This document shows, piece by piece, positions 1-12,120 of a DNA stretch of 64,000 bases. This DNA comes from Chlorops oryzae (lineage: Eukaryota; Arthropoda; Insecta; Diptera; Chloropidae). Numbering within the stretch: position 1 is the stretch's first letter; every line of letters starts with the position of its first letter. Position numbers and translations under genes: made by a program. The notes under the pieces were generated by a model. The model saw only the letters and a program-made list of their open reading frames with translations. It was not told the DNA's origin and did not search any database. Location: positions 82,025,441 to 82,089,440 of the forward strand of contig CM035807.1 of NCBI GenBank assembly GCA_020466095.1, written 5' to 3'.

Positions 1-16
1 CATGTCAGTACTGAGA

Positions 17-600
17 GCATCTGAATGCAACTGCGTTTTTTAAAAAATAATTTCTATATCTTTTGATTTTAACGAATCTTTTTTCTTAAGTAATGTTAAT
101 AGTTACAGGAATTTTTGAAAAATAAGCAGAAAGTGGCGCAAAACCAAAAATACACTTTTTTCACTTTATTTTTCGTAAGAAAAGAGCTCCACTCCCAGCT
201 GAGCTCCACTCCCAGCTGAGCTCCACTCCCAGCTGAGGTCGAGAATGTTTCTGTCGTTTTTGAGTTTCTGTTTTTATTTTTTTCTCCATTATACGTGCTA
301 TCACAACTGGCCAATTTGGAGCCTAAGTGTCACCCTTGGTGGCAGCCACACTAACTTAAACCTAGCTTTTGGAATACTTAGTTCTGAAAGAAGATTTACC
401 AAAAAGGACTTTTCAATGATATTTTAATGATAATTCGAGATAAGAATCTAAAAAGTATTTTTGGGTAATAAAAATAGAAAAATTAACAACATTTTCAGAA
501 TCCATTTCGTGGGTGGACGCACGCCTTTCTTAAACCAGCAAGACCCATTCAATTAATTGAATTTTTTTTAAATCGCGCCAAACGAAAAATTAAGGGCCAA
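17..600. repeat. Long direct repeat, copy 1
   Basis: This stretch is repeated in the same orientation at about 1570-2125. Both copies run in the same order through an AT-rich start, a block with tandem AGCTCCACTCCCAGCTG units, a SINE-like tail (GGTGGCAGCCACACTAACTTA), a shared GATAATTCGAGATAAGAATC segment and a segment ending near CAATTAATTGA. The copies differ by many small indels, so the duplication is not recent. About 970 bp lie between them and include a LINE fragment. The repeat holds no open gene; short reading frames in it are incidental. I cannot place it in a named family. Confidence 0.8.
184..365 (+). repeat. tRNA-derived SINE copy with amplified B-box segment
   Basis: The right part matches the body of the SINE seen on the other strand at 5312-5503 and 13183-13362 (CCCAGCTGAGGTCG, then TGGTGGCAGCCACACT). 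The left part is not a full tRNA-like head. Instead a 17-base unit, AGCTCCACTCCCAGCTG, occurs three times in a row at about 186-236. The unit overlaps the region just after the B-box in the intact copies (GGTTCGACTCCCAGCTG), so it looks like a local expansion of that segment. The A-box end is missing. Confidence 0.6.
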
Positions 601-939
601 TATTACCAAGCAAATTTACAAAATTTTTTAAATAAAAATCCGCTTTTGGTTTTTACCATTCCAATTTTTAAAAAAATTTTAAAAATATTTTAAATCATCT
701 CGGCACTGCGTTTAAATATGATATCAAATTTGAGTTCGATTTTCAAAAACCAGCTGTTTGGAAAAATTCAAAGAAATAATTTTAAAAAAAAACTGCAGTT
801 TTGGAAATAACACAATACGAAAGACAGTACTAAAAGCTTTGGAGTCACAGGGCAGCAATTTGGAGTACGAAACAATCGTGAGAATGGCTCCTTATAGAAT
901 CCGTTTTTAAAAATAACGATCGAGACATGCCCTCCAATT

Positions 940-1418
940 ATGCTTAATAACACACGAGTTCCACAGGCCAATGAAGTGAGATATCTAGGCATTCACTTAG
1001 ATCGCCGACTCACATGGCGCAAGCACATTGAGGCAAAACGCACCCAAATGAAGCTGAGCGCCCAAAAACTGCACTGGCTACTCAACAGTAAGTCAAGATT
1101 GCGGCTCGAACACAAAGTGCTTCTTTATAACGCAACACTTAAGCCTATATGGACTTATGGCTCCCAGCTCTGGGGAAAAGCCAGCAACTCTTTATTAGAC
1201 ATTTACAACGCTCACAGTCCAGAATTCTTCGGACTATAACTGGTGCTCCATGGTTTATAAAAAACGAAAACATACATAAAGACCTTTGTACCCCGATGGT
1301 CAAAAACGAGCTTATCTCATTAAGCCGCAAATATTGCACTCGGTTGTCCCAACATCCGAAACCACTAGCTAGAAATTTGTTGCTAACAAACAGCTCCTCA
1401 AGGCTAAAAAAGGCGTGA
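940..1418 (+). pseudogene. Jockey-type LINE reverse transcriptase fragment (frameshifted)
   Basis: Frame 1 (940-1239) encodes VRYLGIHLDRRLTWRKHI followed by a stretch ending in YGSQLWGKA. This is the signature at the end of the reverse transcriptase region in Jockey-clade non-LTR retrotransposons. Near 1150-1200 the homology passes to another frame (1149-1418), which continues with LQRSQSRILRTITGAPWFI, again typical of these elements just C-terminal to the RT. The overlap of two frames means at least one frameshift. Upstream endonuclease and RT core are absent and no poly(A) tail of its own is certain, so this is a dead fragment. It lies between the two long direct repeat copies. Confidence 0.85.
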
Positions 1419-1569
1419 CTTGCAATCACTGTCTCACAACTAAGCCCCCTCTAAATTTTTGAAAAAAAAAAATTTTTTTTTTTTTTTGTAACTTTTGTAA
1501 CAAAAAAATCCTCCTGGAAACCCATCTATGGATTCATCATACGAAAGGCAGCCCAGTTCACGCGTTGGC

Positions 1570-2125
1570 GTGGACTGAAAGCATATGAATGCAATTTTTT
1601 AATAAATAATTTTTATATTTTAAGAATCTTTTTTCTTAAGTATGTTAATAGTTCACAGGAATTTTTGAAAAATAAGCAGAAAGTGCGCAATAACCAAAAA
1701 TACACTTTTCACTTTATTTTTCGTAAGAAAAGAGCTCCACTCCCAGCTGAGCTCCACTCCCAGCTGATCCAATCCAGCTGGTCGAGAATTTCTGTCGTTT
1801 GAGTTTCTGTCTTATTTTTTTCTCCATTATACGCTATCACAACTGGCCAATGGAGCCTAAGTGTCACCCTTGGTGGCAGCCACACTAACTTAACCTAGCT
1901 TTTGGAATACTTAGTTCTGAAAGAAGATTTACCAAAAAGGGCTTTTCAATTGATATTTAATGATAATTCGAGATAAGAATCTAAAAAGTATTTTTGGGTA
2001 ATAAAAATAGAAATTAACAACATTTTCAGAATCCATTTCGTGGGTTACGCAGCCTTTCTAAACCATGCAACCCATTCAATTAATTGATTTTTTTTTAAAT
2101 CGCGCCAAACCAAAAATTAAATCAC
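1570..2125. repeat. Long direct repeat, copy 2
   Basis: Second copy of the repeat at 17-600, same orientation. It keeps the order AT-rich start, AGCTCCACTCCCAGCTG units (two clear ones at about 1735-1768 and one decayed), SINE-like tail at about 1836-1895, and the CAATTAATTGA end. It is about 30 bp shorter through small deletions. After 2125 the two copies diverge. Confidence 0.8.
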
Positions 2126-3319
2126 AGTATTTTAAAAATACCAAAATTTTAATCAATTTCGATTACAATGGTGTAAAAAATTTGGGAGTTTTTACGAAGG
2201 CAGAATTATCGAGTTCACTTTGTTTCTCAATTGATTTTGATAAAATATAACTCGGTATGTATACACTTTGAAACTATTCCTTTAAGAAAGTGTCCTTTTG
2301 TGAATGATTTCACAGTAGTAAAATTTTACTGGGTAGTAGAATTTTTTTTTTTTGTCTAAAAAAGAAAAAGTAGCCACGATAAGCACGCAACGCATTTTCC
2401 ATTTAAGGTTGAATTTTTCAACTTACGCCAAAGAAAGTTCACATTTTCATGGGCAAAATGGAATAACAAAAAACAAAAAAAATCTCTAAATTCGTAGAAA
2501 CTATTTTTGAACGAATTTCAAGCTTCAGCTGAACTTGGACACGGCTAAAAAATGTAACAAAAAGGAAGAAAAAATCTGCACATTTTTTTTTCATTCCTCG
2601 CGGCGTCAATGTACGCTGCGTGAGATGGTTTCTTCTTCAGATTTTTTTGATTGCGTGTTCATGTGAAACAATAAATATATGTAGCTATACATGTGTGTGT
2701 GTGTGTACGAGCGTACAACATTTACATTGATATATGTGTGGGGTTTTTTTTGTTTTTTGTTGGTGTTGTTGATCCTCGCGAAATAACTATTCTGAGCTCA
2801 ACAAACACCACGTGCCACTCACCCATGAATGCAGTCCCCAACTACTGACCTTGTGCTCGTTAAATTATGCATGCACACACACATATATAAACATATCCAC
2901 TTGATTGTATATAGGATATGTGTAAGCTTATACAGATGTGCATGGACATAATGTATGTATATATGTATAAATGTTGTAAACATATAATCACAATTATACA
3001 TACAAAAAATTCTACGCGCTGCTTTGCTCCTAATAGTTGGCATATAAATTTTCCTCCATTGGAACGTATCACAATTTAAGTCTTCTATGTTTGCTTATCT
3101 TTGATTTTCAGGCATGAATTTTTTCACTGCCGAACAATGGAGTCTATTCAAGATTCAAAAACTAATCCAAAACCCATTAGGAAAGGGCAGCAGAAATTAA
3201 TTAATTTCAACACCAAAATGTATGCATTGGAATATTTAAAAAGAAAGGATTTTGCCGGATTAAGCCAAAAATGCGTCCCCTTTGAAGGGGATTTTAAAGT
3301 TTTGTTAATTTTTCAATAG

Positions 3320-3830
3320 ATAGTAACTAAGAAAAAAATATAATATAGCATCCTGTTGTGTAGCGTCCTTCCCGCAAGAGACCCGTAGTGGGGTTTTGCC
3401 CCTAGCAAAACCTTAACCAGTTGGTTGATCGAGTATTGAATCAAACTGGTGATGTATTGTAGGTGGTAAAGTACGAGGAGTTGACCATATTGTACATGAC
3501 ATGGTACAGCGAGGACCGAGAGCACCAGAGCCCCGAGTATTGCTTTTCTGCTCGGTCTTGGGACGATAGTCCCAAAACTCGATAAAGGTTTGCCGATATT
3601 GTCAGTGCCCGCTTTGGAGCTGCAATCGGTAAGCGCTGCAGTCGTTGTCAAACGAACATCCGCGATGAAAAAGTATCCACTCCGACTCCCTTTGCAAAGG
3701 AGTCGCGCAGCATTCTACGATGACATTGTCACTCAAGGTATCATGCGTGACAATGTCACCTATATTTGCCGGTGAAATCACCGATGACTTTATGCTGAAG
3801 GAGATATTTTTTGACTTGGTTAGTTTAATT
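3320..3830. repeat. Unclassified repeat block with inverted repeat
   Basis: This segment is less AT-rich than its surroundings. It contains an inverted repeat at 3720-3761 in which TGACATTGTCAC is followed by GTGACAATGTCA. The end (ATGTCACC, then TGAAATCACCGATGACTTT) recurs at 13565-13625. Its class is unknown; the shared pieces point to a dispersed element. Confidence 0.45.
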
Positions 3831-4804
3831 ACGCTCAGCCACCTGCAACCTCCTTAAAAATCATAAAATTAATAAAATGTTGCATACTTCTCGGGTTTAT
3901 ATAAAGTGAATTTATGTAACAAAGAGCAAAGGATAATGGAAAATTGCCTTATTCAATTCAAAACTGCTCATTCGGCCATGTCAGCTTTAAGCTGATCACA
4001 ATTCATTGTTCAGCAGTGTTCTCATTGCAGTGAAATGTCTTCATTTGGACGAACAATGAAATTACATGTTCAAGAATTCTTACGAACAATAATGATGGCT
4101 TCTAAGAATAAACAACGCCAAGTGAAGACCTTTCTTCAATTTTCCCACTTAAAAGTTATTAAGTTACATAGTGCTTTTGGCTTTCTTAAGACCTGATTTG
4201 AGTTCTCCTTCCCCGCATAAAATCATCAAATTAGCCCGAATAGTTCGTAAAGTCATCCAATATTGTGGTCAAATTTATTAGGTGGCATGAAATGATTTAC
4301 ACAAAATTAAATAGGAACATTCGATTGTCTGGCACGTCATCTCTATTAATGGAGAATGTTTGAAAGTATATGTTCAATACGTTTGTGTATTTGTGTGTGC
4401 GGGTGTGTGGGTGAATGTCCATCCAATATGTTCATTATTGAATTTGATGGTCGAACTTTGTCAAAACCATACCAATATAGCTTTAATTAAGCATGCTGTC
4501 GCCACGTTGCACTTGCCATCATCCTCGCTGCACCCTGTTGAACCTAAAAAACTACGTTGTAACTGACCAAACAAAGAACTTTTGAGGCGACCAGAGGCTC
4601 TTCGCATCGTTTTGGTGAGAGGCATTGCGACCACAAATTTCAATGCTTAAAGTGAAGCTATTTTGAGTTATCTTGATGAAAATATCTTTCGAACGAGTTC
4701 TTCATACGAGCAGATGAAGTGCAAAGTCAAGAATTTTAGGATTGGCGAGTAGTTTCAGGGAGTTGGAGAGTTCAATTTTCCAGATTTACTAACTCTGATT
4801 CAAC

Positions 4805-4888
4805 CTGGTATAGGGTAAATATGTGTAGACCACTTACTGAAACAATCTGGTATAGGGTAAACATGTGTGGACCACTTTCTCACAGTAT
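4805..4888. repeat. Tandem duplication, 42-bp period
   Basis: CTGGTATAGGGTAAAYATGTGTRGACCACTT-like sequence occurs twice in direct succession, starting at 4805 and 4847, with a few substitutions. No function is apparent. Confidence 0.8.
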
Positions 4889-5311
4889 CTTGATAACTAT
4901 GTCCCAAGAACAAAATCCCTCACAACCAACCTCAATAAATTCTGCCGTCAATAACATTGTTCAATTACCATCTACAAGATGAGCAAAGAAGATCCAGGGG
5001 TGCTATATGGTCCGGACGATAACGACATGAATATTGCCAGCAGTACAATGCCGCCAACGTCAGCAACTGCAACAGAGACGTCCTCCAACAACACCACAAA
5101 ATCATATTTCGACGATTTTGAGTTCAACCGAATGATGGTTTGTGAGGATTTAAATCCTAATTCAAAAACTGATTTCATTTGATTTATCCTGTTTTCATCG
5201 AAAATCAGACCGGAACTCTTTGCCATCATGGCAGACCCTATAATGTATACATATATGGTGTCAAAAAGATCCCTGATGACTATAAGAGCACATATATTTG
5301 TTATCTTGCTG

Positions 5312-5503
5312 ATAGGCTAGGTAAGGTTAGTTAGGTAAGTGTGGCTGCCACCACTGATGCCCCACATGGGCCCGTTGTCGTGGTATCACAATAATGGAAG
5401 AATAACGCCACAAACATCCACGACCTCAGCTGGGAGTCGAACCCGGAGCCTCTCGTTTACTAAGTTGGCATCTCGACCAACTACGGCACAGAGGCCGTCT
5501 TAC
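5312..5503 (-). repeat. tRNA-derived SINE, fullest copy
   Basis: Read on the minus strand it starts GCCTCTGTGCCGTAGTTGG (A-box-like) and about 40 bases later has GGTTCGACTCC at 5433-5443, a perfect RNA polymerase III B-box. A body follows (GAGGTCGTGGATGTTT, CCACTACG-type segment, GGGCCCATGTGGGGC, GTGGTGGCAGCCACAC) and a TTAGTTAACC-like tail. Spacing and boxes are those of a tRNA, but the body after the tRNA-like head and the multiple copies show a SINE. Other copies lie at 13183-13362 (minus) and, altered, at 184-365 and 1728-1905 (plus). Confidence 0.8.
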
Positions 5504-6068
5504 CTTGCTGAGAAAATTAAATTAAATCCGATAAATAAACGATTTCATCAATACCATTTATTATCCTTTTAAACGATTTCCTTCCTAGGAAACAAGAAAG
5601 CAAGAACAATCAAGCGAAAATGTCACATCGCATCACATGACCCAGCGCGTTTATTTTATTCATGAATGCCCATTCTCGAATTGTATCGGATGTAAGAATT
5701 GCAAAGCCATAAGTTGTCCTTGAAGGACTTCCTTTCAAAATTCAAAGAAAATTTTACGTAAGGATCAAACGAGCAATTTGCAACAACAAAAAAAAAAAAA
5801 ACATCACCGTTAAAAGCCCAACGATAAAAACAAAACGAAAAGCTTCCATATTATTTAAAGAGAGAAATCGTGAGTTTATAAGTAATACTCAACGCTATTA
5901 AAAGAATTCACAGCAGGACATCAAAGGCTAAAAATAAACAAACAAAAGTTATACGAAGCGTAAACGTTGATTTCACACCACGAAAAGCTAAAAAAAAAAC
6001 TAATAAAAGAAAAATCTCAATTCCACTCTGTCACTCACTCTTCCACTCTAAAACTCTCGGTGCGCTCT

Positions 6069-6108
<40 letters not shown>
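6069..6108. repeat. (CT)n microsatellite
   Basis: About 40 bases of nearly pure CT dinucleotides, flanked by further CT-rich sequence. Runs like this bind GAGA factor in flies, but no gene start is identifiable beside it. Confidence 0.9.
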
Positions 6109-6109
<1 letters not shown>

Positions 6110-7875
6110 CTCTTCGAGTGTTTCTCTCTCTTTTTAGGTGTCTTTTCAATCTCCTTTTATTCTATTGAATATGACGTCTACTGTTCCGTGAGAGCTTTTC
6201 AAGTCTATTTCATGCGACGACAAAAGTATTGAGAACTGACTATCAGAGCGCACACACACACACACACGCACATACGCTTAAAGGATATATGTATGTACAT
6301 GTAGTGAACTTTTTCTCAGAGAGCGAAATGAGAACAAAATCTAAATTTAAAAAAAATCAGTAGTGGTTCCTGTTGTTATCCTTTCTTCCTTTCGTCGATG
6401 CACACGCGAATGTGTATGTGCGGGTGCCGCAAAATATACTTGCTCATATTTGTAGCTCTCAATGCATGTGTGTGTGTGTGGTGCGAACGCGCGCGTTCGG
6501 ATGTATGTACGTCTAGTTGCTGGCGACCACAGATATTAGAAGCACGTTTTTATCCTTAAAGCGCGTTGAATTGTATCGTCAGAAGTCATACGCTGAAGCG
6601 TCTTGGCTGCGACTTTGAAGCATTGGCTGAGTAAAGTTACGAGGCAATCATAGTTCCAACCGAGATTGTTGCAAATAATTCTCAAGTGGTCCTCAGAAGT
6701 TTTTGTGTACTTTTTCTCGTGTTTGCTCATTAAAATTTTTTTCATTTCTTTTTTCTGTTTTTTTTCTGAAATGATTTTTAAAATTATTCGGCGCCCAATT
6801 TTCGCGTTGAGACAAGGGACTGTTTTTTCTTTTGTGCACCGTTTTTCAATGAAATTTTATGGGCTTTTGTTGTTGTTGTTGTTGTTTTTTGTATTCTTTG
6901 AATACAGGAACGTAAAGCAGTTTATTACTTTTAATAGCACATTTTGACTTAATCGTTGAATAGCCTTGTTTATCAAATAGACATTTTTTGTGTGGTTTTC
7001 TCAAGTAGTCGAATTAGATATTTGTGCTATTTTTGTTTATGTTTAAATGTTTGCATTTTTTAAGGAGCTTTAAATCCCAAATATAAATATAAAAATGCTG
7101 AGGGAAATTATTTCGAGGCTAACAGAATTTTGGGGGCTATCTGGACATATTGGGCTGGATGTATAAGATGGCATGCCAACCCGGAAATGAACTCAAACTT
7201 AATCTACTATTGAAAAATTAATGTTGATTCTTTCCTCATTTTTAATGGCACAGCGGCAAGCCTCATCACCAGGGCTCGGAATTTGTTTTATAAATTTAAA
7301 GCATACTTTATGGAGTAAAATTTTGTTCAACTCACATAAAGTTAAGATTCAAATCGATTTTTAAATTCAGTATGAATTTTTTTTAAGTTAGAAAAGCGGT
7401 TTGACATTCAATTTCGCCAAACGTATTTGCAAAATTTTGGTAAGAAAAACTTTTTTGCCCCATAAAGTATGCTTGTAGTTTATAAATAATCGACTTTACA
7501 ATAATAGCCAGTTATCATACAAGGTTTAATTTCCAAGAGCAACTCTAGTAATGTCTCATGGTTGTTTAACTTATTTCATTTAATCGTATCGAATTTATGC
7601 CTGAGGTTCCAAATATTTTTTTGATTCTAGACATGATAAGAATAACTCTGACATTGTATTAATGGCGCGTAAGCAAGGGCAGATAGGAATTATAAAATTT
7701 CCATTAGAAGATGCAAAATTTCGTCACAGTAAATAGTTCCTTTGAGATAGTATGAGTTTTAAGATTTAACTTTTAATTTTCTATAGTTTTGAATTTTAAC
7801 GACGTGTCAAAAGTATGGATTTATCAAAATATAATATTCGCTCATCAAATACGTCCAGTGGCTTAAGGGAACATG

Positions 7876-9131
7876 AAGGGCTCCCAGGAAATAAATTTTG
7901 TTGTTGAACTCTTTATTGAATTTCATAGTAGAACGTAAGTTTTTAGAAATCTTATATGCTAAAATATTTTTGAGAATTTTTTCAGTTTTTTTTTTAAAAG
8001 GTTTAGAGATCGCTCAACACGGTTTTTCAAAACCGGCCCTTTTTATATCCCGACACACTCTGTGTCGAGGGTATATTGCGTTTGTGTGGTTGTGTGTAAC
8101 ACCCAGAACCAGTCGAGATAGACCATACAAAATATATATAGAAATGATCAGCGTCACCAGGAGATTCGATTTAGACATGTCTGTCCGTCTGTCTGTCTGT
8201 CTGTATACAGTTATCTTATCGAAGGAGTTGATCTATCTTCACAAAATTTGGTATGCGTGCTCACGGGGACATGAGTAAGAACAAGTTCGAGAATGGACCC
8301 GATCGGACCTTTTTAGGGGTACCTCCAGTACTAGGGTCTGTTACGAAAATCACAAAAACTGCTCTAAAATCGAAGTTTTTCAAGATATTTTGATGAACTT
8401 CGATATTTGAATATATTTAAAGGCAAGTAATACGATTTCCAAAAATTTTTAAAGTGGGCGTGGCAGAAGGGCGTTTTTTTGAAAATTTTCTCCTACGCCC
8501 GAAATTGAAATGGGACTTGAACGAAATTTGGCACTTATGCTTCCTTTGTAGCCATAAACATCCTCCAAAAAAATTTCCTTGGTCGGACCTTTATTAAGGA
8601 TACCTCCAGTACTAGGGTCTGTCACAAAAATCCCAAAACTGCTTCAAAATCGGACTATTTCGAAATATTTCAATGAAGCTTAGAATTCGAGTGTATAGAA
8701 TTGCAAAAAAAGTGGAAAAGTGGGCGTGGAAAAGGGGCGGATTTCATAAAGAAATTTAACAAACCTCTTGAATATTCTTACTTAGTGGTCCTGTTTTTGG
8801 GTGTGGTTCAAAAATTATTTAAACATGTGTCTGTGTCGGGTCAGGCTCGCCTGACTATAACACCCTTACTTGTTTCCTCAGTTTTTGGTGGCAATGTCTT
8901 TCAACATTTTTAGGCACTGATCGGTAGAAAAGCATCCAAACCTTATTTCCATATACATAAACTGCAAAATGTATTTTTTTTTTAGACCATTAAACGTCAT
9001 GAATTGCACTTTTTTCCAATAAAACTGGGCGCCAGAAAACAAGAATGCTTCATAATTTCCAAATTTTATATGAAAATGGCTGAAAGCAATGATGCAGCTT
9101 TAAAGAAAACGAAATCCTTTGTATTTTGAAA
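7876..9131. mobile_element. Element B copy split by a DINE-1-like insertion
   Basis: The outer parts, 7876-8043 and 8876-9131, match element B at 36988-37576. The left part corresponds to one of its long inverted arms (TTTCATAGTAGAACGTAAG, then GGTTTTTCAAAACCGGC). The right part matches the body (CAGTTTTTGGTG, then AAACTGGGCGCCAGAAAACA). In the intact copy these flanks are adjacent, so the 0.83-kb DINE-1-like element at 8044-8875 was inserted into it. The right terminal arm is missing or decayed. Confidence 0.75.
8044..8875 (+). mobile_element. DINE-1-like (Helitron-related) element, copy 1
   Basis: The 5' end TATATCCCGACACACTCTGTG runs into GAGGGTATATTGCG, forming a short terminal palindrome. 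A conserved block follows with ACACCCAGAACCAGTCGAGA and a (GTCT)n microsatellite core near 8175-8205. Repeated GGTACCTCCAGTACTAGGGTCTG phrases and GTGGGCGTGG come next. The 3' end has a hairpin TCAGGCTCGCCTGA and finishes near CACCCTTACTTG. A tetranucleotide core plus a 3' hairpin is the layout of DINE-1/INE-1 elements in flies. It has no coding capacity. Copies 2 and 3 are at 36851-38285 and 53545-54358. Confidence 0.8.
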
Positions 9132-9597
9132 AAAGAAATAAAAATTTTACTGTTCGGACTTTTAGAGCTATGTCCGATTTTGTCCTTAAAAATATTACAA
9201 AAATACGTTGCATACTTCCAGGTTTTTACTTTTCGTTTTCTGTGCTAACATGATACCCAATCAGACAGCCCCATTAACCTGACCTGACCTAACCTATGGA
9301 CGTCGCCATGTATCGCGAAAAATAATAACAAAGAAATTCTTCTTCGTTAGCAAGCTTTCAATTCGCGTATCGACAAGGCCCTCAAGATATTTATTACATA
9401 ATATATTCACAAAAATAAATACCACACAGAAGAATGCCTGATTTACCGTCTAAGTGCAAAAAAAGAAGCATACTTTGAAGAGCAAAATAAAAAATTATTT
9501 ATCGATGTTAACGACTTTGAAGAAGTATATTGAAAATCATGAACTGTGAACTCTCACAATCTAGAAGAGCCGTTGTGAACAATGGTTAATGGGTTAA

Positions 9598-9717
9598 CCC
9601 ATTAGTGCCTATTGTTCTCGCTTGAGAACACTTGATTTGTGGAAAACCGTTAAAAACTCGTGAATAATAAGGATTTATTGTTAGAAATCAAATAAAAGTA
9701 ATGCGGGCGTTGATGGG
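9598..9717. mobile_element. piggyBac-like MITE, 120 bp
   Basis: TTAA at 9594-9597 and 9718-9721 flank a 120-bp unit that starts CCCATTAGTGCC and ends GGCGTTGATGGG. The ends form an imperfect inverted repeat beginning CCC. TTAA duplication plus CCC ends fits piggyBac-type elements. It has no coding capacity. Confidence 0.65.
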
Positions 9718-9989
9718 TTAAAAAAAATTTTTTTCCCCATTTCAGTTGTGAATGCATTTTAATGAAAAATTAAATAATTATTCATACCTACACACATGGA
9801 GTGTTTCTTTGACTGAAAGCGGTTTTCTTTAAAATTAGCATTCACCGCTTCAATTGTCGACTTGTTCATTAAATCCGAATGTACGTATATATGTATGTAC
9901 CTATCTATGTATTGTTGTTTGCATGTATTCCTTGAGTTTTCTTCACGTATACATATAGGTTGTTTGTATGTATTGTATGTAGAGAAGAA

Positions 9990-12120
9990 TACATAACGTA
10001 ATTGTTTTTGTTGTTTTTAGAAACTTCTGCAGCTGCAGTTAGAAGAAATTACACTTGACCCACCTTTATATAGTATAAAACAACAACAACGACTCATGTG
10101 TCGTGAGCAGCACGTTTCCGCCTGCACGAGAGAAGCACGTTACATTCCTTTCAGCGCTGCCGGATGAAGAGTCGCAAAATGCTTCAAATGCTGCCTTTTC
10201 TTCCGCGTCGTCCTTTTCGTCCTTCTACGATGAGTCGGAATATGTTTTAAATTTGGATTTAAAATGTTTCGTTTTTTTTTTTGTGCTTTTTTTTGTTGTT
10301 CGCTTTGAACGAGCACCGAATGAGCGATATGCAACTCGTTTACCACTCGAAAAAGAAACAGCAGGGAGCGTTTATGATTTGTATTTCTTGTGGTGTCGCA
10401 GCTGCTGGCCGTTGGCAGTTGGCAGTTGGTCTTTCGTGTCGGTATGTAATCAATTTCGTGCACGCACGCCTTACACCTAAGTATATACAATTATATACGT
10501 ATTTCAGTTTTTCTTTTGTGTGTGTGTGAGTGAGTTTGTGTGCCTTCGCGTTGGTGTGAGTTCTTGTGTGTGGGCGGAAGCGAAGCGTATTAGGAGCAAT
10601 AATTTTCATTCATACAAAGCAACATTTGCTTCGCAATATCTTTGCACTTTTGTTAGGATTTTTGTTTTAAAACTATATTTTATTTTAATTAATTTTATTT
10701 GTTTTTTGCCAAGCTCGAGATTTAAGTTTAATTTGTGGTATTTTTTATACAAATGCGGGAAATTGAGTTTTCAATTCGAGTTTCACGATTCATCGATGGC
10801 TTTTATCAAATACATGTTTTGACATGCACTCATTTTCAACTCCCTCTCTCTCTCTCTCTCTTTCTCTCCCTTTCTCGCCCTCTTCTTTCTATTGAATTAG
10901 ATTCATCGAGGACACGGCAGAAATTAATTAAGGAATTTCATTCCACGTAATTAAGTGAAGTCCTGTTGTTGATTTTTACTTTGTTTTTATTTTTATTTGA
11001 ATTTTTCCATAAATGCGTGTCCTGCTCGCCAAGCCGTTGGACGTTTTAGTCACTTGAGTCATAAAATCACATGGAAAAAAATATTTAAAAAATAAAACGA
11101 CTCATCAAACAATTTGATAATCACGCAGACACAAACGCATACAACTTAATGTGACAGCAGCTCACGCTCGAGGAATAGAGTTATGTATTTTTTTTTTTCT
11201 TTCACATGGAAACTCCTACAATCCGTCGACACTGAACTAAATTTGCTCGACACCGACAATGAGGACGAGGAAAAAATCTATTTTTTTTTCTTTTTCTTTT
11301 TTTCCACAGGCGTAACTCGAATTACTTTATTTTTGCTATATTTTCTGACTTTCGATTTTCTTACGCGCACAAATTGTGGTCGATTGCTCTATTATTGCTG
11401 TCTCGATCTGTTTTCTCGCTATCCATACATATATAAATATATGTATATTCCAAGTGAACTTCATAAATTTTCTTTCGAAAAGAAAAAAAACAAAATAAAT
11501 TCTGAGGTTTTTTGGTTGGCGATATTATCGATATTTTCTATAATTTTGTTGTTGTTGTTGTTTAAAACGACAGAAAGAAAAAAACAAACGAGTACGTTCG
11601 TTCAGAGGTTTTTGAAAAGTAAAAAAAAAGTCCAACAAATTCCACAACACACAGCGCAAAAAAACAGCGCAGCGCTCCAAAAAATCAGCAAACGACCGCA
11701 ACGCACGACGTCAGCACCAATACTCAAAGTGTTTAAAAGACCACGAATCCTTTCTACCTCAAGCAATTTTCTTTCATCGTGAACAAAAATGAGTAACAAT
11801 AACAACAAGAGCAACAACAACAGCGAGCACAATGAAACACATGTATGCAAAAAGCTACCATTGTAAATGGTACTGTGTCTGGCAACGCACAAAACTATGC
11901 TACAAATTTTTTAAGCTATCCGACGAGTGGCCTAGTATGCGTACGTTACGCTTGAGTAAAAGAGCGCAACACTCAAGTTTTTACGGTTCAGCTTTCTCCA
12001 ATGCAATCTCTTTCTCTTTCTCTCAATGGCGGATTGTAGCAGAGCTTTTATCGCATTCACCAAGAAATGGCAATAATATTCATTAGAGGAAATGATTTAC
12101 GATGTCCTCTTGGCAGTTTT
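9990..12120. other. Promoter-like, possibly transcribed stretch without a recognised gene
   Basis: This region has features of a fly 5' region but no identifiable product. A TATA-like TTTATATAGTATAAA lies at about 10065-10079, followed by GTTGTTG/CAACAACAA runs, CT tracts near 10841-10875 and many poly(T)/poly(A) runs. Short frames at 10103-10260 (rich in Ser, Ala, Phe) and 11218-11280 (SVDTELNLLDTDNEDEE) look slightly protein-like, but the longer frames are mostly homopolymer translation. It could contain 5' exons of the acyltransferase gene starting at or before 14261; I cannot show that. Confidence 0.25.

Larger units (their letters stand above)
2126..5311. other. Gene-free stretch with unclassified repeats
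   Basis: I find no supportable gene here. It holds a (TG)n run near 2695, AT-rich DNA, a block at 3184-3240 that recurs around 40880-40940 (CAACAGAAATTA, TTTCAACACC, AATGTATGCATT), and a block at about 3825-3900 that recurs at 30915-30990 and 9190-9230 (AAAATGTTGCATACTTCTCGG). Reading frames such as 3101-3319, 3313-3651 and 4360-4566 have no recognisable similarity and cross repeats, so I do not call them genes. Confidence 0.5.

Noticed and set aside
186..236. CRISPR-like short repeats
   Set aside because: The units are directly tandem without spacers and derive from a SINE in a eukaryotic genome.
3313..3651. 112-residue minus-strand frame
   Set aside because: Lies in a dispersed repeat block and has no recognisable domain.
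5433..5443. tRNA gene suggested by a perfect B-box
   Set aside because: Extra body sequence, no convincing cloverleaf acceptor stem, and several copies show a SINE.
10103..10490. Overlapping frames on both strands
   Set aside because: Low-complexity Ser/Phe translation, no stop-to-stop conservation pattern, no recognisable similarity.
11183..11782. 199-codon open frame on the plus strand
   Set aside because: Mostly Phe, Leu and Lys runs from T- and A-homopolymers; no domain or splice context.
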